NCBI GenBank assembly: GCA_963736235.1
Contig: CAVTOR010000001.1
Location: 5,318-69,317 of the forward strand
DNA length: 64,000 nt
Reading direction: 5' to 3'
Source: CAVORB01 sp963736235
Lineage (GTDB): Bacteria; Pseudomonadota; Gammaproteobacteria; Chromatiales; Chromatiaceae
Under the pieces are notes generated by a model. That model was given only the letters and a program-made list of their open reading frames with translations, had not been told where the DNA came from and made no database searches. Made by a program: the position numbers and the translations under genes. Positions 17,044-25,533 of the stretch are shown here, piece by piece (the stretch's first letter is position 1; each line of letters opens with the position of its first letter).

Positions 17044-17850
17044 TTAGAGCTCGCGCAGTATTTGGACATGACTTTTGTCAGCAAGCGTACCCTCTTCGAG
17101 ATGCTTCAACGTATTGTATTTATTGATTAAGAGAAGCATTTGTTCGTTTCCATAGTGGCTTATGCAGTTATATAGCAACAGCGCCAATTCGAATTTTGAC
17201 AATTGCGCCCTGATCAAATCAGCGTAACGCTTCTTTTCTTCATCGCTTAGTAGGCTTTTATCGATGAATTTAAGGATGTTGTACAGAGTGCGAAAATAGT
17301 GGCCGATAAAACTTCCGTAGCGGCGGTAAAAATCTGAATACTGGATATCAATTGCTTCTGAATCTGGCTCTACGAAGTCGCCTCTAACTACCTTATGGAG
17401 GTAACTATTCTTCAATTCGCGGTAAAGGCATCCGAAACAACGCCTAGCTTTATAGGGTGGTTCTTCCCCATCTGCTGGTACGCGCAGCTGCGAAATAATT
17501 TCATTGAACAAATGCGTTAACTGGAAAAACGTGGAATCAAAGCTCTGTTTCTTTAGCTCGGTATTTTGGGCATTCAGTGCTTCTGCAGATTTCTGCAATT
17601 GTTCGGTTGAATGCTGTAACTCGGAGCTTTGAAGCACGATGGTATATAGCAATGCGAAAAGTCCAATAAGAGCGAACAAAGGATTCAGTGAACCACCGAC
17701 AAAATCTCCAAACAAACCCCATATCTCTTGATTAGAAGAAAGCTTTGGCCCAAATACCCATGCATATGCACCGAACACACCGATTGCAAGAAAAACCGAG
17801 GTGATAGCAAGGAACGATAGCCATAGCGGCAGCTTGGTCTTTTTGCTCAT
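17044..17850 (-). CDS. Putative phage abortive infection protein (AbiC-like)
   Basis: This 268-residue protein has two N-terminal membrane helices (about residues 9-33 and 47-70), a coiled-coil linker (QSSELQHSTEQLQKSAEALNAQNTELKKQ) and a cytoplasmic helical domain. FDSTFFQLTHLFNEIISQL, YRRYGSFIGHYFRTLYNILKFID, YADLIRAQLSKFELALLLYNC and INKYNTLKHLEEG form the pattern I know from the putative AbiC family (putAbiC), linked to phage exclusion. Base composition is strikingly AT-rich against the genome background, as expected for an acquired defence gene. It stands alone, and a partner gene is not obvious. Family assignment is good; actual defence function is inferred. Confidence 0.8.
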   Translation of the reverse strand: MSKKTKLPLWLSFLAITSVFLAIGVFGAYAWVFGPKLSSNQEIWGLFGDFVGGSLNPLFALIGLFALLYTIVLQSSELQHSTEQLQKSAEALNAQNTELKKQSFDSTFFQLTHLFNEIISQLRVPADGEEPPYKARRCFGCLYRELKNSYLHKVVRGDFVEPDSEAIDIQYSDFYRRYGSFIGHYFRTLYNILKFIDKSLLSDEEKKRYADLIRAQLSKFELALLLYNCISHYGNEQMLLLINKYNTLKHLEEGTLADKSHVQILREL

Positions 17851-17909
17851 TGGAATGATGCCTTTTCCGTAGCCTTTTTGCTCTACGTATACTCTACTGC
17901 GCGCACGTA

Positions 17910-17945
17910 TTCTTGCGCTAGACTGGGCGCAGTCTAGCGCAAGAA
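17910..17945. repeat. Perfect 15-bp inverted repeat hairpin
   Basis: TTCTTGCGCTAGACT (17910-17924) is mirrored perfectly by 17931-17945 around GGGCGC. It lies about 60 bp upstream of the AbiC-like start, at the edge of the AT-rich insert. There is no T tract, so it is not a classic terminator; it may be an operator or the footprint of an element end. Confidence 0.75.
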
Positions 17946-18145
17946 CTTCCTAACGATGCGCGAGAGAAAGCAGGCTTTGAACCGACGGCGGCGTCGGGAG
18001 GACGGCGTAAAAACCGGTTCAAGTCTTGCGGTCAAGCATTTTCGGATGTCGCCTGATCAGGCCGAACGGGAGTCTGATCGTTCCCCGCTTTAGCCAGCCT
18101 GCCGCGCTGCCTTGTCGTTATCCCCGAACTGCTGCCGCCTGGGCC

Positions 18146-19048
18146 CTACATGCCGGGTTGAGGGCTGTAGGACACCTCGCCGGTCGGACTGATGCGGATG
18201 TAGACCGGCACGCTGCCCATGCCCTGCATCCCGGACATACCGCTCATTCCACCCATGCCGGACATGCCTTCCATGCCCTGCATCCCGGACATGCCGCTCA
18301 TCCCGCCCATACCGGACATGCCATCCATGCCCTGCATTCCCGACATACCGCTCATTCCACGCATGCCGGACATCCCATCCATGCCCTGCATCCCGGACAT
18401 GCCGCTCATCCCGCCCATACCGGACATGCCATCCATGCCCTGCATCCCGGACATGCCGCTCATCCCGCCCGTGCCGGACATCCCATCCATGCCCTGCATT
18501 CCCGACATGCCGCTCATCCCGCCCGTGCCTGACATCCCATCCATGCCCTGCATTCCCGACATGCCGCTCATCCCGCCCATGCCGGACATGCCTTCCATGC
18601 CCTGCATTCCCGACATGCCGCTCATGCCGAGGGGACGCCAGACATAGTTTTCACCGGTCCCGTACATACCCTGCATACCCTGCATGCCGCCCATTCCGGA
18701 CATGCCATGCATCCCCGACATGCCGCTCATTCCGTGCTGGGGATGAACGTAGCCTGGCCGGCCCATCATGGGTCCGGCCTGGGGATACCCCATCGCCGGA
18801 CGGCCGTATGGATGGCCCATCATGGGCCCGCCGGCTGGGGGAGCCATCATCGGTGGGCCGGGAGGTGGTCCCATCATCGGACCGCCCCGCGGGTAACCCA
18901 TCATCGGGCCACCGTAAGGGTTGCCCATCATGGGACCCCCATAGGGCATTCCCGGGTAGGGACCCTGCGCCTGCGCCGTGGCCGCGATGGCCGTGCTGCA
19001 CAGAATCAATCCCATCGAGGCGCGCATACGGATACTTTTGTTTTTCAC
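18146..19048 (-). CDS. Secreted methionine-rich MXG repeat protein
   Basis: The 300-residue product starts at GTG 19048 behind GGAGG and has a signal peptide ending ATAQAQ. The mature N-terminal third repeats (Y/R)GGPMMG-type units, with a PHQ/HP-containing bridge. Residues about 142-276 are seven to eight copies of an 18-residue unit, MSGMSGMQGMDGMSGMGG, in which methionine falls at about every third position. A short C-terminal strand pair (VPVYIRISPTGEVSYSPQ) closes the protein. Dense Met-x-Gly repeats suit Cu(I)/Ag(I) binding or sacrificial methionine oxidation at the cell surface; both are inference. The 54-bp DNA repeat (18219-18640) is recombination-prone, so copy number may vary. Confidence 0.82.
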   Translation of the reverse strand: MKNKSIRMRASMGLILCSTAIAATAQAQGPYPGMPYGGPMMGNPYGGPMMGYPRGGPMMGPPPGPPMMAPPAGGPMMGHPYGRPAMGYPQAGPMMGRPGYVHPQHGMSGMSGMHGMSGMGGMQGMQGMYGTGENYVWRPLGMSGMSGMQGMEGMSGMGGMSGMSGMQGMDGMSGTGGMSGMSGMQGMDGMSGTGGMSGMSGMQGMDGMSGMGGMSGMSGMQGMDGMSGMRGMSGMSGMQGMDGMSGMGGMSGMSGMQGMEGMSGMGGMSGMSGMQGMGSVPVYIRISPTGEVSYSPQPGM

Positions 19049-19370
19049 GATCAGTCCTCCTTCGTGGTGGTGTCGGCCGCCGAACGCGCGGCTCGTTGTC
19101 ATTGCCTACCTAAGCGCTTGTTCTACTGCTGCAAACCGCGAACGCGGGCGATCCTGAGTAACACAGACCCGTGCCGCAGGGCAAGGAATCGGCACCCCTG
19201 GGCCGGTCGCGGATCTGGATCGCGCGCAACCGGCCGTCGCTGGCGGACATGGACGCCCCGCCGAGCAGCATGGATACTGCCGCCTCGGGGGAGTCAGGAC
19301 GGGGCAACGCCTTGTCAGGCCGGGAACCCGATCCCTCAACCCGTTGAGAGTGAACGTGAGCACAGTCGAA
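19049..19370. other. Divergent intergenic region
   Basis: It separates the Met-rich gene (minus) from the 19371 gene (plus) and presumably contains both promoters. I see no clear -35/-10 pair, operator or hairpin. A weak GAGAG lies before a GTG at 19356, which could be an earlier start for the next gene. Confidence 0.4.
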
Positions 19371-20759
19371 ATGCACAGATCGCCCCCCCGCCCCGCTGGA
19401 TCGATCCAGCACCCGCTGCGGGCCGCCCTCGCCGGCCTGCTGCTCGTCGGTGCCCACGCGACCGCGGACGAGGCAACCTATGAGCCGCCGCCCATTCTCT
19501 CGGCATCCGAGGTTGTGCCAGCCGAGCTCATCTCGGGTCCGCACTACCGAGTCGACGAGACGATCACGACCGACGGCTATCTCACCCACGCGCTGATCCG
19601 CTCGGAGTTCGGCGACTTCGGCGCCGTCGGACCGGGAAGCCTGGAGATCCGCATCCGCGAGATCGAGGCACTCGCCAAGCTCCAGGAATTGGAGCAGAGC
19701 GAAGAGCTGAAAAAGGGCGCGCAGGACTCCGCCAACAAGGCCATCGACGGGGTCAAGCATTTCGTCGACGAGCCGGCCGAGACCCTCAAGGGCATCCCGG
19801 AGGGCGTCGGGCGCTTCTTCAAGCGGACCTACCGCTCCGCCAAGACCGGAGTCCAGAAGCTGCAGGACATCCAGGAAGGCCACGGCCCCGGGGTTCCAAC
19901 CGAGTCCGGCCCGGGGTCGCGACTTCCCGGCGGCGTCCAGGCGGTGCAGGGACCCGCCAACAAGAACGAGGCTTACAAGGCGGCAGGCCGCGCGGCGGGC
20001 AGCGTCGCGGTCAATGCGCTCGGCTACGACGACGCCCGCCGGCGCCTCGCCAAGCGTCTCGGGGTCGACCCCTACACCACCAACCGGGTGCTCGCGGAAA
20101 AGATGGACGAGGTCACCTGGGCCGCCTTCGCCGGCGACCTTGGCGTCGACATCCTCACCGCCATGATTCCCGGCGGGGCGGTCATCACCTCCTCCACCCG
20201 GCTGTCGAGCTGGGTCTGGGACACGCCACCCGGCGATCTGCGCGTGAAGATCGAGCAAACCCTCCTCGGCATCGGCGTCAGCCAGGCCGACGTCGATCTG
20301 CTGCTGCGCCACCGCTGGTACCCGCTGAGCCTGCAGGCCTCGCTGGCGCTCGCGCTGTCGGAATTCGATGGTGGTCAGGGACGAGTCGACGTGATGCCCC
20401 TCGCGCTCACGGTGGCCTCCGAAGAGCAGGCCAGGTACCTGGTGGAGACCCTGCGCATGACGGCGAGATATCACCAGACCGTCAAGCCGCTGAGGGCGCT
20501 GATGGTCGCCGGTACGGCGGTGGCCTTGGCCGAGGACGGGGAACTGGTCGTAGCGGCCCCGGTTGATTACCTGAGCTGGAACGAATCGCTGGACCGGTTT
20601 GCGCGCCAGGAGGAACTGACCGCCCCGCGACGCTCGATGCATCTGGCGGGGGATCTCACGGAAAAGGCGAGAACGGAGCTGGAGGCCCTGGGTTGGGAGG
20701 TATCCGACCGCAGCCCTCTGCTCGTCCCCTTGGTCCCCCCGCCCAGCGCGGACGGCTGA
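19371..20759 (+). CDS. Exported protein of unknown function
   Basis: This protein of about 462 residues has an Arg-rich start and a hydrophobic stretch, LRAALAGLLLVGAHATA, acting as a signal. The body shows YRVDETITTDGYLTHALIRSEFGDFGAVGPGSLEIRIREIEALAKL, then a helical region with VKHFVDEPAETLKGIPEGVGRFFKRTYRSAKTG, then a Gly/Ala-rich stretch that may insert in membranes. The C-terminus is rich in Leu/Ala helices. Such proteins occur in proteobacteria without known function; I cannot name a family. In-frame TTG 19344 and GTG 19356 are alternative starts. It is convergent with the ABC permease gene. Confidence 0.72.
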   Translation: MHRSPPRPAGSIQHPLRAALAGLLLVGAHATADEATYEPPPILSASEVVPAELISGPHYRVDETITTDGYLTHALIRSEFGDFGAVGPGSLEIRIREIEALAKLQELEQSEELKKGAQDSANKAIDGVKHFVDEPAETLKGIPEGVGRFFKRTYRSAKTGVQKLQDIQEGHGPGVPTESGPGSRLPGGVQAVQGPANKNEAYKAAGRAAGSVAVNALGYDDARRRLAKRLGVDPYTTNRVLAEKMDEVTWAAFAGDLGVDILTAMIPGGAVITSSTRLSSWVWDTPPGDLRVKIEQTLLGIGVSQADVDLLLRHRWYPLSLQASLALALSEFDGGQGRVDVMPLALTVASEEQARYLVETLRMTARYHQTVKPLRALMVAGTAVALAEDGELVVAAPVDYLSWNESLDRFARQEELTAPRRSMHLAGDLTEKARTELEALGWEVSDRSPLLVPLVPPPSADG

Positions 20760-20765
20760 GCAGGA

Positions 20766-21545
20766 CTAGACCAGAAGCCGTCTCCGCACCAGGGCAACCG
20801 CGACGTAGAAAGCGACGGCCGCATAGGCCGTCAACACCGCCAGATGCAGCAGCGGCAGCGTGAGATCCTGGCCCGTGACCAGGGGACGCGTGAGGGCCAC
20901 CGCGTGCGTGAGGGGCAGGATCTGGACGAACCCCTGCATCGTCTCCGGCAGGCTCTCGATCGGGTAGAAGACGCCGGACAGCATGAACATGGGCGTCACG
21001 GCCAGCACGAAGTAGTAGTTGAAGAAGTCGTAGTTGGTCGCCACCGCGCTCATGATCATGGCGAGCGCGCCGAAGCACAGCCCGATCAGGAACACCACCG
21101 GCAGCACCCACAGCGCCTGCCAGCCGCCGACCACCCCGAGCACCGCCGCGACCGTCAGGATCGCCATGCCGCTCAGCAGGCTCTTGGTGCCGCACCAGAG
21201 CATCTCCCCGAGCAGGACGTCGTCCACCTCAAGCGGCGTGGCCAGGATCGCCTCGTAGGTGCGCTGCGGGTCGAGCCGCGTATAGACCGAATACATGCCC
21301 TCGAAGGTGGCGGTGGTCATGGCCGAGGAGGCGATGATCCCCGAGGCGAGGAACGCCAGGTAGGGCATGTCGGACATGGTGCCGATGAAGGCCCCCAGTC
21401 CGTAACCCAGCCCGATGAGGTAGAGCGTCGGCTCGCCGAAGTTCATCACCACCGCCGGACCAAGCAGCTTGCGCCAGACCAGCAGATTGCGCCGCCACAC
21501 CGCGAACGCGCAGCGGCGCAGGCGGGGAAGACGCCAATGGTTCAC
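20766..21545 (-). CDS. ABC-2 type permease (NodJ-like), no ATPase beside it
   Basis: The 259-residue integral membrane protein has six hydrophobic spans. Its NodJ/ABC-2 signatures include MNFGEPTLYLIGLGYGLGAFIG near the N-terminus, RTYEAILATPLEVDDVLLGEMLWCGTKS, and MFMLSGVFYPIESLPETMQGFVQILPLTHAVALTRPLV near the C-terminus. Family members pair with an ATPase of the NodI type to export lipids, lipo-oligosaccharides or drugs. Here the next gene upstream is cysteine synthase and the flank on the other side is convergent, so the ATPase must be encoded elsewhere. It begins 12 bases after the cysteine synthase stop and may be co-transcribed with it. Confidence 0.87.
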   Translation of the reverse strand: MNHWRLPRLRRCAFAVWRRNLLVWRKLLGPAVVMNFGEPTLYLIGLGYGLGAFIGTMSDMPYLAFLASGIIASSAMTTATFEGMYSVYTRLDPQRTYEAILATPLEVDDVLLGEMLWCGTKSLLSGMAILTVAAVLGVVGGWQALWVLPVVFLIGLCFGALAMIMSAVATNYDFFNYYFVLAVTPMFMLSGVFYPIESLPETMQGFVQILPLTHAVALTRPLVTGQDLTLPLLHLAVLTAYAAVAFYVAVALVRRRLLV

Positions 21546-21557
21546 GCTCGCATCACC

Positions 21558-22484
21558 TCACTCGCCACCCTGCCCGCTCCACAGGCCGGTGCTGATGTAT
21601 CGCTCGCCGGTGTCGGGCAGAATCGCCAGCAGCACCTTTCCGCGCCAGCCCTCTCGCCGCGCGAGCTTGAGCATCCCGGCCACCGCCGCGCCGCAGGAGA
21701 TGCCGGCCAGGATGCCCTCGCGGCGGGCAAGCAGTCGGGTCGTTTCGTACGCCTCCGCGGTCGTGATGGGCACGATCTCGTCGTAGACCGAGGTATCCAG
21801 GATCTCCGGGATGAAGCCCGGCGCGGTGCCCATGATCCCGTGCTTGCAGGCAATGCCCTGGGATAGGATGGGAGAGTCCGCTGGCTCGGTGGCGATGATC
21901 CGGATCGCCGGATTGCGCGCCTTGAGCCGCCTTCCGACGCCCGTGATGGTGCCGCCGGTGCCGGTGGTGCACACCAGCGCGTCGAGCCCGGCGCCGAAAT
22001 CGTCCCAGATCTCGGCCGCGGTGCGCTCGTGAGCGGCGGGATTGGCGGGGTTGAAGTGCTGACCGACGAGGAACCAGCCGTGCTCCGCCTCCAGCCTGCG
22101 CGCCTCCTCCACCGCGCCCTTGGTGCCGAGCTCCGGCGGCGTGAGCACCAACTCCGCGCCGAAGGCACGCATCAGGGCCTTGCGCTCCTCGCTCATGTCC
22201 GCGGCCATCACCAGCACCGCGCGGTAGCCCTTCACCGCCGAAACCATGGCGAGCCCGATCCCGGTGTTCCCGGAGGTGGGCTCGACGATGGTGTCGCCGG
22301 GCTTGAGCGCGCCGCGGCGCTCGGCATCCTCGATCATGTTCAGCGCCGGCCGGTCCTTGATTGAGCCGCCGGGGTTGAAGCTCTCGACCTTGACCCATAG
22401 CTCGCTGGCGCTATGGTCCTGGAATCGATTGAGCCGTACCGCGGGCGTGTCCCCGATCGTCTGCAGAATGCTGCTGTATTTCAT
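21558..22484 (-). CDS. cysK: Cysteine synthase (O-acetylserine sulfhydrylase)
   Basis: This 308-residue PLP enzyme replaces the acetyl group of O-acetylserine with sulfide to form cysteine. Visible are the PLP lysine in FNPGGSIKDRPA (about residue 43), the substrate-binding loop PTSGNTGIG (about 68-76), the phosphate-binding GTGGTITG (about 176-183) and the late SCGAAV segment with the serine that contacts the pyridine nitrogen. Length and motif spacing are those of CysK; cystathionine beta-synthase extensions are absent. CysM or an S-sulfocysteine synthase cannot be excluded from motifs alone. Confidence 0.93.
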   Translation of the reverse strand: MKYSSILQTIGDTPAVRLNRFQDHSASELWVKVESFNPGGSIKDRPALNMIEDAERRGALKPGDTIVEPTSGNTGIGLAMVSAVKGYRAVLVMAADMSEERKALMRAFGAELVLTPPELGTKGAVEEARRLEAEHGWFLVGQHFNPANPAAHERTAAEIWDDFGAGLDALVCTTGTGGTITGVGRRLKARNPAIRIIATEPADSPILSQGIACKHGIMGTAPGFIPEILDTSVYDEIVPITTAEAYETTRLLARREGILAGISCGAAVAGMLKLARREGWRGKVLLAILPDTGERYISTGLWSGQGGE

Positions 22485-22576
22485 TCAGTTGGTCGACGCG
22501 GCGGTTGAAAGCGGGCCATGATACCCGAACGCCCCGCTAGCTCCCGCGCATCACGCCCAGCCGACCGGAGACGCCC

Positions 22577-23687
22577 ATGCACCGCCACATCGCCGCCCTG
22601 CTCGTCCTGATCCCCTTTGTCCTCACGCCCGCGGTCCGCGCCGGGGAAGCGCCCGCTCCCGGTACCCTGGAGGTCGTCGCGGAGCTGCCGATCAATCCCG
22701 GCAACCTGGCGGTAACCTCCGACGGGCGAGTGTTCGCCACCGTGCACCAGTTCCGCCGCGCGGATGCCCAGCTGATCGAGATCACCGGCCCCGACAGCCT
22801 ACCGACCCTGGCCGGATGAGGCCTGGAACGGGGCGTTCGGATCGGGGACCGACGTGCTCAACAGCGTGCTCGGCATCGCCATCGACCGCGACGAACGCCT
22901 GTGGGTGATCGACAACGGGCTCGGGGACCCGCCCCAGCCGCCGAAGCTCCTGGCCTTCTCCCTCGCAACCGGCGAGCCGACGTTCCGTTACGACTTCCCG
23001 CCGGAGACGGGACCGGTGGGAAGCTTCCTCAACGACCTGGCGGTGGACGGCGAGCGCGGCTTCGTCTACATCGCGGACGTCGGCGGCGGGCACGCGCCCG
23101 CGCTGGTGACGGTGGACCTGAACCGCGGGACCTCGCGCCGCTTTACCGCCTCTCCCGCCCTCCAGGCCGAGGACGTGGACCTGGTGGTGGAGGGTCGGGT
23201 AATCACCCTGCCTGGCGAGGGCGGCAAGCCGAAGCCCGCGCGCATCGCGGTCAACCCGATCACCTTGTCGGCGGACGGCGAGACCCTCTATTTCGGTGCC
23301 ATGAACGGCGAAACCTGGTACCGGGTCCCCGCCCGTCTCCTGCGCGAGGGCGCGAATGACGATCGGATCGCGGCGGCCATCGAGAAGGCGGGCCCCAAGC
23401 CCGTCTCGGACGGCGCCTCCACGGATACCGAGGGCAATCACTACTTCACCGACCTGGGCAACAACGCGATCACCGTCCTGCGCACCGATGGGAGGCTCGA
23501 GACCCTGGTCAAGGACGACCGCCTGCTTTGGCCCGACGCGCTCAGTTTCGGCGCGCCGGGATGGCTGTATGTCGCGGTCAACCAGTTGCACCGCGCCCCT
23601 GCCCTCAACGGCGGTGTCGAAGGCGCCGAGCCGCCATTCCGGATACTGCGGGTCTGGACGGGCAGGCAGGGCATCGCCGGACGCTGA
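22577..23687 (+). CDS. Major royal jelly protein (MRJP/Yellow) family secreted protein, frameshifted
   Basis: The first frame gives a signal peptide (MHRHIAALLVLIPFVLTPAVRAG) and INPGNLAVTSDGRVFATVHQFRR. After a frameshift near 22800 the second gives WPDEAWNGAFGSG and the rest of a six-bladed propeller: LGIAIDRDERLWVIDNG, SFLNDLAVDGERGFVYIADVG, ETLYFGAMNGETWYRVPARLL, VSDGASTDTEGNHYFTDLGNNAI. These blades match bacterial MRJP/Yellow-family proteins, which resemble SMP-30 lactonases. A single indel would restore about 370 residues, so I treat it as one gene. Ligand and reaction are unknown. Confidence 0.84.
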
Positions 23688-23808
23688 GTGCAAGTATTCG
23701 ATTCCGACATGAAACAAATAGAGGCGCGCGGCCGTTCAAGGCTCGACCGCCATCCCCGTGCTTGCTGCAACCGGCCCGGCTTGATGCGATACGGAACGAG
23801 CTGATCCG

Positions 23809-24558
23809 ATGTGCACCCTGATCGTCCTGCGTCGGCCCGGTCACGACTGGCCATTACTGCTCGCCGCGAACCGCGACGAGATGTACCAACGGCCGGCTAG
23901 CCCGCCGGGCCGCCACTGGGAAGACCGCCCGGAAGTGGTGGCGGGCCTCGACCGAACAGGGGGCGGGAGCTGGCTCGGGATCAACGATCACGGGATCCTG
24001 GCGGCGGTCCTGAACCGGGAGGGATCGCTCGGACCTGAGCCGGGCAAGCGCAGCCGGGGTGAGCTGGTCCTCGAGGCCCTCGATCACGCCGAGGCGGGAG
24101 AGGCCGCGGGCGCCCTCGCGGACCTGCACCCGGGGGCCTACCGCCCCTTCAACCTGGTAATCGCCGATGCCCGTAACGCCTACTGGTTGCGCCATGGCGG
24201 CGACGGGGAGATCCGCGTCCATCCGATCCCGCCGGGTCTGCACATGCTGACGGCCGGGGAGATGGACGACACCGCCAGTCCACGTATCGGCGCTTACCTC
24301 CGTCGCTTTCGGGAGTCCGCGATTCCCGACCCCGGACAGAACCGATGGGAAGAGTGGCAGCGTCTGCTTACCGACCGCGACTACCCCGCCGCGGCCGGGC
24401 CGCACGCCGCCATGAACCTCGACCTGCCGAACGGCTTCGGGACCGTGTCCAGCAGCCTCATCGCGCTGCCAGCCTACGCGGGGTTCGGCACGGAACCGAT
24501 CTGGCTTCACGCCGACGGACCTCCGGACAGGGCGCCGTTCCTGCCGGTTACAAGATGA
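23809..24558 (+). CDS. NRDE (TANGO2-like) family protein
   Basis: The 249-residue protein starts with MCTLIVLRRPGHDWPLLLAANRDEMYQRPASPP, the diagnostic NRDE motif with a Cys at position 2 that is typical of Ntn-hydrolase-like folds. Further family marks are TGGGSWLGINDHGILAAVLNR, RGELVLEAL, GAYRPFNLVIADARNAYWLRH and the C-terminal GTVSSSLIALP. Bacterial members are uncharacterised; the eukaryotic relative TANGO2 is tied to heme and lipid handling. No operon partner is evident. Confidence 0.88.
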   Translation: MCTLIVLRRPGHDWPLLLAANRDEMYQRPASPPGRHWEDRPEVVAGLDRTGGGSWLGINDHGILAAVLNREGSLGPEPGKRSRGELVLEALDHAEAGEAAGALADLHPGAYRPFNLVIADARNAYWLRHGGDGEIRVHPIPPGLHMLTAGEMDDTASPRIGAYLRRFRESAIPDPGQNRWEEWQRLLTDRDYPAAAGPHAAMNLDLPNGFGTVSSSLIALPAYAGFGTEPIWLHADGPPDRAPFLPVTR

Positions 24559-24788
24559 TCGGGGGCCGGCTTCCCTGCACAGCGAGCGCTGCCAGAAGAA
24601 GCCATTCTTCCGCGCCGGTCGAAGCGATGCGTCAGGAGTGGGGGAAAGGTCGACCGGGGAAACCGATCGACCATAACATCAGCTCAAACGCCCAGATCAT
24701 CTATGCTCCAGCCGACACCGCCAGCGCCCGCCCCCGGGTGCCTGCCGGTCGATGCCGGGGCTGGGGTTAGACGAGGCCAGGCGGCGAC

Positions 24789-25361
24789 ATGAAGCGACCC
24801 CGGATGCGTGTCATCACCGGCGGAAGGCACCGCGCTCACCGCTTCGGGCCCGTCACGATCGTCGCTGGCACTCATCGCGACCCGCCCTTCCAGCCCGAGG
24901 TCGAGGTGCTGGAGGAGGACACCTGGCGCCTGCTGAGCGCCCCCGCCGATGCATCGCCGGCGGCAGAGCACCCGGTGCGCCTGATGACCGCCCTGATCGA
25001 CGACCGGCCGGCCCGACCGGGGAGCGTATTGGCGGGCGGCCGCCGCTGGCTCGCCGTCGTCTACGATCTTGACCAGGACCCGGTCTGCCGCGAGGAGTGG
25101 GTGTAGCAGGCCCTCGATGAGCTGCTGCGGACCGCCGCCCGAAGGCGTTGCCGCTCCCTCGCGCTCCCCTTGCTCGGACATACCCATGGGGGGCTGCACT
25201 GGAAGCGCAGCCTGGCGCTGTTGGATGGTGCGCTGCGCAATTCGAGCCGGCTTGCGCCATCGCCCCTGCGGATCTGGCTTCAGCTGCCAGACGAGCTGCT
25301 GGCGAGCGGCATCGGCAATACTGAGCGAGCCATGCCCGGAGGACACGCCTGCCGACCCTGA
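24789..25361 (+). CDS. Protein of unknown function interrupted by an in-frame TAG
   Basis: The frame from ATG 24789 reads MKRPRMRVITGGRHRAHRFGPVTIVAGTHRDPPF...RRWLAVVYDLDQDPVCREEWV, then TAG (25104-25106), then continues open for 84 codons: QALDELLRTAARRRCRSLALPLLGHTHGGLHWKRSLALLDGALRN. The SLALPLLGHTHGGL segment resembles the conserved core of macro domains (xLALPLLGTGxGG), and the first half has the matching VVxDL strand. The two halves plausibly form one macro-like protein of about 190 residues. A C-to-T change in a CAG codon, a pseudogene or readthrough are all possible. Low certainty on function. Confidence 0.5.
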
Positions 25362-25533
25362 TGCCGGAGGCGCAACCCTGCCCCTACCAGTTCACTATGC
25401 TTGAGAAAAGGCGTAGCGGCGAATGCCAAGCAGGACCGCAACGGGGCCTTGCCGCCCGTCGCCCTTCTCGCCGCCCGCGATTCGTTGCATTATGATGACG
25501 GAGTAGGCGCACGCCGACGAAATCAGCCCCGAC

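Noticed and set aside
18219..18640. Regular DNA repeats that could be mistaken for a CRISPR array
   Set aside because: The 54-bp period is a whole number of codons, has no unique spacers and encodes the MXG repeats of one protein.
18219..18647. Plus-strand proline/methionine repeat frame opposite the Met-rich gene
   Set aside because: It is a mirror of the repeats on the minus strand; it lacks a signal peptide or ribosome site, whereas the minus-strand gene has both.
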